Source of the DNA: Stichopus chloronotus
Lineage: Eukaryota; Echinodermata; Holothuroidea; Aspidochirotida; Stichopodidae
Direction of reading: 5' to 3'
DNA length: 64,000 nucleotides
Assembly (NCBI GenBank): GCA_021234535.1
Contig: CM037843.1
Coordinates: 22,537,911 to 22,601,910 of the forward strand
The translations under genes were made by a program, and so were the position numbers. The notes beneath the pieces are model-generated. The model worked only from the letters and a program-made list of their open reading frames with translations, was not told the DNA's origin and did no database searches. Position 1 is the stretch's first letter, and each line of letters opens with the position of its first letter. This document shows positions 52,477-64,000 of this stretch, piece by piece.

Positions 52477-53905
52477 TCATTTCTTCCTCATTGTGAATAA
52501 GCCTTTGCTCTTTGATTTTTTGCCTCCGACGGCAGAGCTCTCTGAGGCTGGGAATGTCGCTGCTCGCTTCTCGGTGTCTACCTCACCAGCTGCTCCTTGT
52601 AGCTTGGCTAACCAGTAGTCTACCTCGTTCTGGTCCTTAGCTTGAAACAAGTACTCCGAACCTGATGGTAATCTGAAAGTGGATCAAAAAAGCAGGATGT
52701 CACCCCATTTTTTATGACTGCTTACCTAACATGTTATATTTTGTCACTGAAATCTATCTTGCCACATTCTCCCATTTTTTTTTCCCTGCAGATGAGCAGA
52801 ATATTAGACCCAGTCTCCTGCTGGTTTGCATTTATCGTATGTGTCTCACTTCTTTGGTCAGTTATGATGATTAAACCGTATGCCAGAGCTGTAAGGAGTC
52901 ATGGCTCCAGCCACTAACTTTCAAAAGGAAAATGACTTGAGCAGTCGTACATGATTTTCCTCACAGAAATAGCGCAATGACTCAGAGTCACATTGAAACT
53001 AGTGAATGACTCGAACCGACTGCAAAGTTGGGTGACTTTGTTACTCCTCTGTCATATACTATAACCTTCAAGACAGTTTGTAATCTCATAAAAATCTGTG
53101 AATTTGAAAAAACGAATAATTACGAATGAAAAAGACAGTTCATACTTTATCCTGAAGACAAAGGTCTTCTTCTTGTATTCTGTTGTCTCAACTTCAGCAC
53201 CTTTGATGTCTAGAGGTTCCTCACCATGGAAGGTATTCTGGTTCTGTTGTGACTTCTTGTCCTTGTAGAAGTACAGGGAATGACCTTGCAGTGCAGTAAA
53301 CACTTGATTCCAGGATCTAACAATGGGAGGGCAAGCAGAGTAGTCAAATTGAAGCTGTTGTATAAAATCACAAGTTGCGAGGCAATCAAGAGAAATAATT
53401 AAGGGCCAACATCTGTAACTGCATTTGTTCCAACCTAGTTGTATTAAAGGAATTATCCATACATGAAGCAGATGAATGCAAGGAAAAACAAACTACTCCC
53501 ACCCTCCTCTACCCCCTCCTCTACCCCCCCCCCCCCCTGGCCTCACACTCTTCACAAAATACACCAAAAGCATGTATAGAGCACTTTGCTTATACCCTTA
53601 AGGTCAGCAATATCTTCATGAAAGGAATACTGGACTGTGGCACAAATTACCTGTTAGACGCCTTCTTTGTGGCACTTTCCCACTCATGTTTTCTGAGCAA
53701 GACGCCCTCGACTTCCCCTGCATCACCGAATGCTCCAGCAGGCACTGTACCTGGGGCGGGTTCATCAGGTGGAGCACTGGTATCAACCTCGGTGGTGTCT
53801 GCCCCAGCTGGTTCCTGTGGTGTTGGTGGTGATGGCTCTGTATGAGGTGTGGCTTCTTGTTGAACCATTTCTTGCACTTGTTCTACCAACTCAGCAGCTT
53901 GTTGC
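52477..53905 (-). other. Linker and PH domain exons of beta-spectrin
   Basis: The exon 53905-53651 holds an acidic Pro/Thr-rich linker and the PH start VEGVLLRKHEWESATKKASN. Exon 53316-53146 continues with SWNQVFTALQGHSLYFYKDK and KKTFVFRIK. Exon 52672-52477 gives SGSEYLFQAKDQNEVDYWL and the basic tail. Split codons (AG|A, AA|A) fit at both junctions. In the family this domain binds inositol phospholipids at the membrane. Its presence marks the long isoform. Confidence 0.92.
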
Positions 53906-56900
53906 CTGCAAAATCAAAAGTTGACTTCAGTTTGAGATGAGACAGCGTTTGGTGACAATCGAAAGATAAAAACGTCGAGTGCGAGGAAGAGGTGAGAAAA
54001 AGCAATGAGGTATATCAGAGGTGGCAAAGAATATGGATGACCATAAAATAAATGTTAACTGATATTATTCAACTTTAACCAACAGTAACGACGACAGCAA
54101 TATCCAAACATCTGCATGACAGTGACAATACCAGAATTTAATACTAATTTGAGCAATTAACGACAGCCTGAATATGCCAAACTTCCCACCTGAAATCTCA
54201 GTGTTTCTGCCATCAAATGAAAACATTGTGATTACAGAAAGGGCGAAATATTTGTGAAAAGTGCAAATGATGAAGGCACCCACAAAAGATGAAATGGATG
54301 AACTAACCTTATCCTCTGCTCTTCCTGTTCTTTGCGCTGCCTCTCAACAGCTGCCTCTCGCTCCCGTTCCTCCTCAAGGAAGTCGTCGACCACTTTGTGC
54401 TTCATTTTGGGTGATTCCTTTAATGGAGGTGTGCTCTCACCTGCGGCAGCTCTGGCCTCCTGTTGTTGCTTTCGCAGCTCACGTAATTCCAGCTGTGGAC
54501 ATGACAATGATTTCAGGAAATACTTCTTGAAGTTTGTTCTCATTTGTCATCATAAAATATAAATCTTTGACATCAAGACAAAGGTTAGGCATTACTCAAT
54601 GGGAGTCTAGCTTTCCAAACAATGACAAGTTCTGACGTTTTCAAGAGTTTGAACAATTAAACCATTTGCATATCAAAGAAACACAATGTAAACCATTTTC
54701 TGACACACGATGTACTAGTAGTTCAGATGCACCTGATTACTTACAGTTGTCAGTTTCTCAAGGGCACTGAATCTGTCTTCCTGAGCAAAGAGAGCCTTCT
54801 CCAGGGCTTCATGACGTTTGATGAGCTTTTCAACTTCATCGATAGATTGCTGGAATGGAAGATATAAGCCTCTGTCATTATTCTTCAATAGATAAAATGT
54901 GTTTGCTAAACAGCATGATTGCATGTGGGCAACCAATAGGCAACAAGACATAAATGAAAACTTGGGAGGGGTTTGAAAAATAACTAAATTATGAAACCGA
55001 AAGAAAAGAAGGTGTTTTATCTTTCAAATCGAGGACAGGACTTTGTGTGTTAGAGTCATTCCAAAACAGCAAAACTGCTGAGATACTAACGTTTGGTTTA
55101 TGAGTTGTAGCCATGCCGACTCTAGATAATACACCAAGGAAAACAAATAAGGTAAACACATTCATTTTCCTCTTCTCCTGAGTATATTTTAAATTTTTGG
55201 TCTTTCCTGGACCATCATCAGAATACAACTAAAAATCTGCAAAGGTTACAACACAGACCCCACTGCAGCAGTAAATGAAGAACACAATGTAATAAAGCCA
55301 TGAGGGAAGGATTAGACACAGACGACTGCAGAACAACAGGCCTGAGAAACCAATAAAAGTAGAATTACAGCTGAGTATTATGCCTAACAAGTCTACCTGT
55401 TGACCATTCTTCTTTCCTATTTAACCTGGGATTGAGATCACCTATACAAACCCCCTCAGCCACCTGTCGCCGCATAGGGTCACCAATGTGTGAATTGAGG
55501 ATACTGACATCTACATCAAAAACCTCCCCATTGTGGCATTCAACACTGTGACTATAAAGAACTGAAGTTTCCTTATCCCTGCTGTTACAATGTTCATTGA
55601 ACCTTTCCCCCAGACTCCTAGATGTTTCCCCTACATATTTAAAATCTCCTTCACAAATCCGACACTGTATACAATAGACCACTTCCCTTTTCTTGCAGAT
55701 CCCTTTCTTAAAAGTACACAATTTACAACCCGAATCCTTGCAGACTGCACCAGCAAATGGGTTAGACTTGCTCAATGTGTCTACAAGTCTAGTGCCAGCC
55801 CTCTCAAGTACGTTGACCTTCAAGCCAGTTTCCTTTATAATACTCTTACACTTTTTCTGTAATTCACTATTGGGGGTAGCTTCTAGAATTCTTTGGAATT
55901 CTAAAGTCAGTGCTGAGATACTGTAAATGATCCACTGCTTTAATCACTTACAAATTCTCACTGCAAGGGAGGGTGTGGGTTGTTTACTTACTCCATAATC
56001 TTCACTCCTGAGGTACTGTTCTTGAGCAAACAACCAGGCTTCTGCAGACTGAGCATCCCGGGCCCACATGAAAACTTCCAGAACTATAACAAGAAAATTA
56101 CAGAATACGTGTATATCAATGAAACTGGAGCGCAAGTCAACACAATTGTATGCAATTATCTAAGAAACAAAATGATACCTATCCAGTAGATAGTTTACTG
56201 ACACTCCTTGTGATAAAAAAGTTACCCTTCTCCACGACACATCCTTGAAACATGCACATTTGTTAAATTTCAACATGCACATTTGCTAAATTTCTTCATG
56301 GCCACTGCTATACACATAACAGTAATCGTAGCATAAAGGCGTATAACTAATAGTTTCTTACTGAGCTGTAAGTACTCCCATCTGTGTTCCCAATCTTCAA
56401 TCATTTCTACTCTCTTGTTTCCAACCTGCATCAGTTTACTTCGGATCTGTCGACAAAAAATATTCAAACAAGACAAAATTTAAATATATTCTTCACTTTT
56501 CATCGTAATTGGTTGAGCCACCGATGTGATCTTGAAGGAAGTCAGGAACCTTGAGCCACGAAGCTTGAGATCCAGGAGCATGGCAGGTAAATTTCACTGT
56601 GCCCAAAAAACAACATAACAAAATACACAACACCACTGGTAATACAAGAAGAAATGGCAGCAGCAGCACATTTCACTTGACTTAAACAATTGATTGTGAA
56701 TACAGTCTGCAATTTCATATACAACACATTACATTTTACGCGCACCTCCTACTACAAAAATGATTTACAGCATAATAGGATATTGTGTATCTTCTACCAA
56801 CTGTATGCTGCTATGTATCTTCTATCAACTAATGCTGCAGTTCATATCTACACCAAAGTGAAAAAACCTTTCTCCCGATCCCCTCCCTCAAATAGTCTAC

Positions 56901-59900
56901 TACACGGACGTCACTTTGTGAGAAGACGCCCTCGAGCTGACTGACCTCTTCTGATGCATAATGGTCCTTGCTGAGCATTTCCTTGCCAAGGTTGAAGCAC
57001 TGCGTAAAACTGTCATCTCTGGAATCGAATCTCAGCCTTGATGCTTTGATGTTGGTTCATCATCAACTCTACTCCAGAAACATCACTATAAAAAAAAAAA
57101 CACACATGACTAAATAACATTTCTTATAAATACTTAAAACCAATGAAAATTGTCAATCAATCTCTTGCAATTCAGCTGTCCAGACATATACACCAGTGGT
57201 TTAACTTTCAGGCCTATTAATGCCTGTCATTTTTCTATCTTTTAACGAGAACTTTGAAATGAAAAGAGTTGCATGAATATTGGGGTGTGGCTGTTCTTGT
57301 CTTGTTAAATTGCTGATGTGTCGGACCACTCTGTACACAAATGTATAGAATTGTAGGCGAAGCAAGTTAAGTTACACAGTACAATGAATTTCACATCCAA
57401 ACATCACACCAGAGTCTTACCAGAGCCAAATGTTACATTTCTCTGTTGAAGGGATACATTTTGCTTTAACACTGTGCTATAACTTACTCATGGGTATGAC
57501 CATATGATTGCACAAACTGGACTTATGAGTAACACATGCAAAAATATCACTGCTACTGGGAGGCAGAGCTATAGCTGGCGTTCTACTTCATGCTGTTTCG
57601 TGACTTACTCGGCCTTTTCCTCCGTTTTGATGCTGAGGATGACATCATCCATCCACAAGAGGAGAGCCCTGACCATGTTGAGGAATCTGTAGAGTTCGTC
57701 CGTCTGATCCAGCTTGCTGGCCCTGAGCTGAATGCTCTGGTTCAGGGCATTCCAGGCGTCCACGACTTCCTGCTCCTGGGCGTCGATATCCCGAGCTTTA
57801 TCTCCAGCGTAGGCTGACCTCAGGCGGGCTGCTTCCTCTTGAACATCCTTAACCTATTGTTGCAGTGATATCAAAGAAACAAACACATTGTTTCTCTGTA
57901 GTTTCAACCTTGCAAAAAAAGTTTTCTCCTGTTGTCATTTTGTACACAAATTGTGTTGTTCCTCTTTCACATTACAGTACCTCCCACCTACTTTGCATTT
58001 TTATTGTTTCTGGGATTTTCTACATGTCACTAACACCAGCTATTTCACTCCAACTACCTGGCAAGAGCTATTGTATCATTGCATCACCTTTCATACCTTT
58101 CAAAAAAAAAAAAAATACAGCTACGACAGGAGAAGGACAATAGGACTAAAGATTACACAAATTGAGGGGTAAAATGGAGCATTTCTTAACTTACAATGAA
58201 GCAATGAACTACCTGAATGAAAGAGCAACCACTTGGAATCTTTACAAAGTGATTTGCTAAATTTTAATTGTAGTTGCTAAAGTGGCAACATTTCTATTTT
58301 TTTACCTGAGCTCCCAATGCTGCCAGATCACTCTGGAATGAGACATGCTTTCTCTGTAAGATGGCAACCTGCTGCTGGTCCTTGCCAAGCTCATCAGACA
58401 TTTCATTTTGTTTGTCCTACGAGAAAAAAAAAATATGTTGAAAATGTAATGAAGAGTTGCAATCAATGATCAGGTTTTTCATTCACAGCTTAAGCAGGTA
58501 CGAATAGTCGGAGGAAAACGATACTTAGGTTAGTAGCATTGATCAACAACTCACTGAATGAAAACCACCCTTTGAGGGCACAAATCCAATCAGTCAAGAA
58601 AATATTATTTAAAGCACATTCACACAGCTTGAATGATGCCTCTGTTTCGCGAGTGACACACGTCTTGAGTTTAATGGCAGATAGTGGCCGATCAATATGT
58701 TGAATCTTGAGGTGGACTGCAAGCAAATCATTGACTTTAATCCTTTGGGAGACAAACTGATGAGGCAGAGTGCCGATATGGTGATTGGAAGAATAAATGC
58801 ACAAACGATACCAACTACGTACTTTGATGTCGCTGAGAACTTCCTTGGCATCATGATAAAACTTGTGAAGTTCATATGAAGCTGCCAACATCTGCAAAAG
58901 AAGTTGAAGATGAAAAATCTGACTTTAAGATGGGAAAATCTATGGCAACAAAGAGGCTAACAATCAGTGTCAAAAAATTACACTTCCATAGCAACTCGTG
59001 ATGTATCTTGTTGGTCATCCTTTATACTGAAACTCTTCCTTTGAGACTTCAAACAATTAACTTGAACTTGTACATATTTGCTATGCCAATGATGACAAGA
59101 CATGTATTGAGAATTCTCTTATTTAAGAATCACAGCAAAGATCTGAATTTATTTGCCATCAAATTCAACAGAAATAATCAGTGACATTCCTGATCATAAT
59201 ATCACAAATGGCACCATCTAGAGCCTAACACTGCACACTGATACTCTTCCAGTCATTAGGAATGACTTCACAAATAAAAATCTACATGACAACTTCAGAG
59301 AGAGAGTCAAGGAAGGACAAAAAAACTCACAGTCGTTCTTGTTTCTATAAGTTCACAGAGGTCAGCCCATGAATCGTTGATCTGGTCACGCCATTCTGCT
59401 ATGACATTAGAGTCGGAATGTCCTTCATCGATGTGAGCATCACACATTTGGTTGACGTTGTGAACTTTGACTGTGCCGACGTTGTAAGTGTCGCGAGCAA
59501 ACTCCTTGAATCTGTCTTGAAGCATCTGTTGAAAAATAAATGAAGATTTGTACGCCTGAAGTCTTCAAATATCGGTAACTGTGCTAGTGCGTGAAACCTG
59601 TAGGCTGCGTCGAAGTAGAGATAATGTACGAAGACAACAAGGTTTGTGAAAATCTGTCTGGAATGGCAGTTAACAACTAAGGAACAATACGGATTTCAAC
59701 AATGACAGTGCTCCGGTATGGACAGTCTGCAAACTACCGGCCATTAATAATATTGGGACTACCAAGATTTTCTGGAAGGATGTGAGGGGATGCAGGAATA
59801 GCAGAAAAATGCAAGTGATTGTAAGTGACATGTTTGGCGCATGAGCCATGTTATCTGTACACAGTTGGGTTGGACAGCTGAACATTTTCCAGCCCCAGAG

Positions 59901-62900
59901 GATACGTGTCATCACGGCGTCAACATAGCAGATCCACTCACTGTAACATGTTCAAAATCTTGACCAAGCTCATGTGAACCAGCCACGACTTCCTTCTCGG
60001 CTATCCACTGCTCGATGTCATCGATCTCTCGATTGATTTCAAAGAGTTTGTTGTTTTCTTCTAGTCTGCTGCGACGTTCCTCTGCAAGGTCCTTGAGACC
60101 GGCATAGAGTTTGTCTATCTGGGACTGTCTGATTGCAACTTGATCACTGAAAAGAAAAAAATACGATAGCTGGCAATTAAGATTTTGTGACGTCTTGTGT
60201 TGTCTCAATACCAGCTTTTGAAGTTGAGAAGACATATCAATGAAGACATGCTTCACTCATGAAGTATGCACAAGCAAGTAAACGCCTTGTCCTTGTCTAG
60301 ATTAAGACCACTACAGAAACTTCAGAAACAAAATAAAACCAACCACAAGAATGAAATGTAAAACTTTTAACTTTCTGAGACAAAGCCACTGCAAATGATT
60401 GACAACAACCTGCAACATATTTGTTTCCAGCAACTTACACTTTCGATACATTTTGGGGTAAACAAGCACTCACAGTAAAATACAATGAGATTGAAAGATA
60501 TGAAAAAGAACCATGAACCCAATGTCCCCCACCATGTTCGAACAATTTACCAAGCCTACCTGGGGCATGATAACCCTCCCAGACACCATGTTTGCACATA
60601 CCTTACCATGTACCCTCTTTGTACACCCACCCAGACTGTTTTATATCTCCATGCGAATATCAGGCCAAAGGCAAGCCAACTTTACCTTTCAGGATGGTTC
60701 TCGTCGATGAGTTTCTTGGCTTCCATCGACAGTTCATTAATGTTGTCTGCGTAATCTTCCACAGCCTTCTCAAGGATCATGTGCTTCTTCAGGAGGCTCT
60801 TAGCGCTGGCTTCATCCTTGCCTTTCTCTTCTCCCATCATGTACAACTCTTGCTCGCTCAGCCAGGCCTCTGCCTCTGCTGCATCAAAGTAGTACTAAAA
60901 GAGAAAAAATGAAAAGGAAGTTGGGTATACAACTAGAACAAAGGAAAAGAAAAGGGGCTTGAGGGGGAGAGAAGAATACAGGACACTGACAAGATGTAAA
61001 CTCTATGAGACAACTTGCACTATCTGCATTAGAGTAGTATATGATGAAGTGGATGGCAGACTTCCAATACTTCTAATGTAGAGTAGCTGAGATTTCATGC
61101 GGAGCTGTCCACCATTATGAAAGCAGCCCAAACAGGACGTTTGGTGCGTCTATGTACGTAAAACTGTGTGGAAACAAACTAGTCTACGGAAAGCTTTATT
61201 TTGTATACATTGTGGTTGTTAATTGTGCTTATTTACAGAGGTATTAACGATGCCACTAGTCCTAAGTTATTGATTAGCATGGGCAAGGTGTCATGTATGA
61301 ATTAAAAGCCATATGAAGTGTAACTAGGCCTACTGTATGTGTTTACTTTATTACGTAAGTGTCTGTAGTATGAGGCATAGGCTAGGTAGCATTTACCATG
61401 CATCAACAATGGATAGGAAAAGCTCAGTGAATTTAAAGATAGGCCTGAATCATTTTCACTGTTCCTTCAACAAATCACAGGGACAGCAATAGTCTAAGAT
61501 CATTACTTATGACTAAAGCTACCACATACATTATGTCTTCAGTTGTTGCAACCTAATGTAAGGTAGACAAGATATTTGTTCGAACAAACTACTGTCAGGC
61601 GATGTTTCTGCACTGACTTTGTACAGTGACAAACGACTGCTAAAACTTAGACTGCTTTCGTAATGGCCCCAGACACTCCATGCAATGACAGGGAATTTCA
61701 CACTCTAGTTCTTATATATCACTCTATGATTGTCGCTTCATACCTTTCCACTGATATTTACATTCGTCATCATATCTCTGAAGAGCTCCACTCTCCAAAA
61801 GCAGGGGTCCCCGTCTTCCAGTCCCTATAGAAGAGGGAGGTGCTTACCTTCTGTGCCTTCTCTGACTCCTTAAGCCTCTTATCTCTATCCTTTACTGCAT
61901 CTTTCAGCTTCTCAAGTTGATCATTCATGTCCTTCAGACCTTCCTCTATCTCTGGAGACCTGGGATGATTCTCGTCTATCATGGCTTGGCCGCGCTCACA
62001 GACCTCGTCGATGCGGGGCTGATGGCCATCTATCTCGGACTGCAGGGCGTTGTTTTTCTTCTGCAGGGTCCTCACCGACTGCAGGCTGTTGCCGTAGTCT
62101 GTGGAGGTAGCTGTGGGCATCCTCTCTTGAATCCATCTCTGAAATGTCCAAGAGAAAGAACAAGACGATAACTAAATCGCCTACTTCGTCTACAGTCAAA
62201 CTTACCAAGAACTCACCAGGAGCGATGACTAAATGAGAGCCAAAATACTGCCATCAATTTAGATACATCTCCTTTTTATAGAACTGCAGTGTGAACCTTG
62301 TCAGAAAAGTATTATTACTCTCCAAACTGGACGGTATTTCTTGGTTCATTGGTATAAGAATAATTACTTCATGGCAGTTTGAAGTATTGCAAAAACTATC
62401 AGCAGTCACTATTTTCCTTGCTCTTCACTGGAAGTACATCATACTGTCAACTTCAAAAGCATTTTATGAAGTTTTTTTTTTTTTCTTTTTTCTTTGAACT
62501 ATGAGCAACATTTCAGACAAGTTGAAAATGGTAACATTTCAAAAAAGCACCAGTATTCCCGTTTGACTTTCAGTTAGATGTTCTATACTATGACGATAAC
62601 CAATTGCACTGTGTGCAAAGATTTCAGGATGAATAACAAAATCCTACTGCTTTCACTGTAACACTGTACATACATTCAAAACATGATGGTAGTCATCAGA
62701 TTGTCACTACAAAATAGGTTAAAACTTCCTTGTGAGAAAGGATCAGGGAATGAAGACAGCAACATTTAGCTAGCTACTAAGACAATTATCTTCATACACC
62801 AGGTTATGTATTACTGTTGTCTGAACAACATGCAGAAATACAACGACAAAGAAGACAGCGTCAGTGATGTAAACCATCCTCGAAACAAACAAGCTACAGC

Positions 62901-63585
62901 CTATTTTAAAGTTAAGATTGTGACATAAATATATGCTGACCTTCTCAGCATCGATGTCCTTGAGCAACTGTAGGCTCTTCTTCTGCGTTTCCAGTTCGTT
63001 CCTCCTGTGAGTGAGTGGTTCCGCCATGCACTGGAACCTCTCTTCGATCAGGGCCTTCTTGGCAGTCACCCTCTCGATGTCATCTGCGTTCTCCAGCTGG
63101 CACAGTTGGGCCTCTAACTGGGTTACTTCCTCCTTCTTGATTATCACCAACTCTTCAAGCATCTATGAACAAAAAATTGCAAATTGCAAATTATTTCAAT
63201 ATCTGAGGCTTTGAGTGACTCATACCAAACAAAATGATCAGGGATCAATGCAATTAATGACAACTAAACCTTCGGGATCAGGGATCAAGTGTTAAGAACA
63301 AGCTAAAATGCTTCACCATACCTGTTGTTTCTTGAGTTCATGGTTGAGGGTCACAAAGTCCTGATCAGCCTCCTCTCGCTTCAGTTGTGACTCCAGATCT
63401 GTGATCCAGTTATCCAGATCATCGCAACCTTGATTGAAGAGTGCCTGGCTGTTCTCCTCTGACAGTTTCTTTCCCTTTTCCTTTGTGGTGTCTTCCAACT
63501 CTCCCCACTGGTTCTCAAGATCGTTGATATGTTGACGCACTATCTCCTCTGTCTCAGGCTTCTCCCGGATCAGTTCCTCTGCATG
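52477..63585 (-). CDS. Beta-spectrin, 3' part of gene (17 coding exons)
   Basis: Membrane-skeleton protein that pairs with alpha-spectrin. Exons in reading order: 63585-63322, 63162-62941, 62138-61848, 60894-60686, 60146-59942, 59525-59331, 58891-58823, 58416-58306, 57853-57609, 57085-56946, 56446-56362, 56083-55992, 54849-54745, 54492-54308, 53905-53651, 53316-53146, 52672-52477. About 1012 residues are encoded once one extra base is discounted. The first 800 or so are triple-helix spectrin repeats (DIEQWIAEKEVVAGSHELGQ, LAASYELHKFYHDAKE, KHYASEE), then a Lys/Glu and Pro-rich linker, a PH domain and the basic end KSKGLFTMRKK. It is closest in my recollection to vertebrate beta-II type non-erythroid spectrin; one invertebrate gene is co-orthologous to several vertebrate ones. 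The 5' half lies beyond the window. Confidence 0.95.
55365..55940 (-). mobile_element. Penelope-like retroelement fragment (zinc finger and GIY-YIG-type endonuclease end)
   Basis: A minus-strand open frame in a beta-spectrin intron. It has a Cys-rich motif (AVCKDSGCKLCTF), then VVYCIQCRICEG, the GIY-YIG-like core KYVGETSRSLGERFNEH and an ending with DLNPRLNRKEEW. This order is typical of the C-terminal endonuclease module of Penelope-like elements (family knowledge). The frame stays open upstream from the usual start to about 55940, where TGA stops it. The reverse transcriptase part is absent, so this is a 5'-truncated copy. It is on the same strand as the host gene. Confidence 0.75.
56946..57085 (-). 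other. Beta-spectrin exon with a 1-base frameshift
   Basis: The exon borders and both flanking phases require 139 bases, but 140 are present. Reading from the acceptor gives DVSGVELMMNQHQSIKAEI and then hits TGA. The family sequence resumes one base later as RDDSFTQCFNLGKEMLSKDH and runs to the donor. The extra base lies in GAGATTCGATTCC (minus strand, about 57031-57020). Every other exon of this gene is intact, so an assembly or sequencing error, or a polymorphism, is more likely than a pseudogene. Confidence 0.9.
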
Positions 63586-64000
63586 CTGCATTGAGAGAAA
63601 GGTATGTCACCAACAGTTAGTGTAAATTTGTAAAATCATCCTCCCTGAAATACGGGGCAGCTGCAAGGAGGGAAAACCTTTATTTCAGCACGATATACCA
63701 TACAGCCTACATAAAGAAGTAACTGACTTAAGATGACTTGGATCTGCCAAGAAAACATGAATAAATTTATCACTACTTTCCAAAATCGTTTTAGAGTGAC
63801 AACTGTGTGATCAGAATTTGTTTACAACATGAATCCATGTAACAAGAAAGATTCACCTATACCAACACTTGGAACCAAATCCTGCCTTAAGCTAAATATT
63901 TTGTTATTTCATGCTTTAAAATACACATGACATGAATAACATTTTGGAGTGTTGAAAGAATTGATCATTAAAAATGTTGGAAATAGTCACAATTTTCAAG
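63586..64000 (-). other. Beta-spectrin intron, cut by window end
   Basis: The acceptor at 63587-63586 (AATGCAG) requires an upstream exon, which is not present before base 64000. Nothing else is visible in this stretch. Confidence 0.7.

Noticed and set aside
57590..57817. Plus-strand open frame opposite a beta-spectrin exon
   Set aside because: It is a shadow of the minus-strand exon 57609-57853, whose translation matches spectrin repeats.

Overview
This is a piece of an animal nuclear genome. It is AT-rich, with long introns, GT-AG splice sites and many degraded repeats. Four protein-coding genes can be rebuilt exon by exon with consistent splice phases. Their proteins and the short dispersed repeats suggest an invertebrate deuterostome, perhaps an echinoderm; that placement is a guess from protein flavour, not a measurement.

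Layout. (1) 476-10890, plus strand: the 3' part of a classical calpain, with domain III (C2-like) and the penta-EF-hand domain; the protease core lies before the window. (2) 10.9-21.3 kb: no gene found; mobile-element remnants and a hairpin element. (3) 21328-33521, plus strand: a complete CARD-bearing initiator caspase of 8 coding exons and 431 residues, with several caspase-2 hallmarks. (4) 33.5-42.5 kb: mostly repeats, including a palindromic minisatellite, a possible minus-strand first exon near 40.8 kb, and copies of a repeat that also forms the upstream region of the next gene. (5) 42590-48634, plus strand: complete mitochondrial ribosomal protein L49 (4 coding exons, 199 residues). (6) 48.6-52.5 kb: convergent intergenic and 3' UTR sequence. 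(7) 52477-63585, minus strand: the last 17 coding exons of beta-spectrin (spectrin repeats, linker, PH domain, basic tail), with one exon broken by a single-base frameshift and a Penelope-like retroelement fragment in an intron.

The genes are not an operon. Calpain, L49 and beta-spectrin are also linked in vertebrates (recalled for human 11q13: CAPN1, MRPL49, SPTBN2), so the window may preserve an old linkage group. Calpains and caspases are both known to cleave spectrins, so two proteases lie beside the gene for a typical substrate.

No new multi-gene system was found. The best leads are the linkage, the caspase-2 features, a retroposon-like unit joining a hairpin element to a LINE-like tail, two palindrome-based minisatellites, and the repeat-derived upstream region of the L49 gene.
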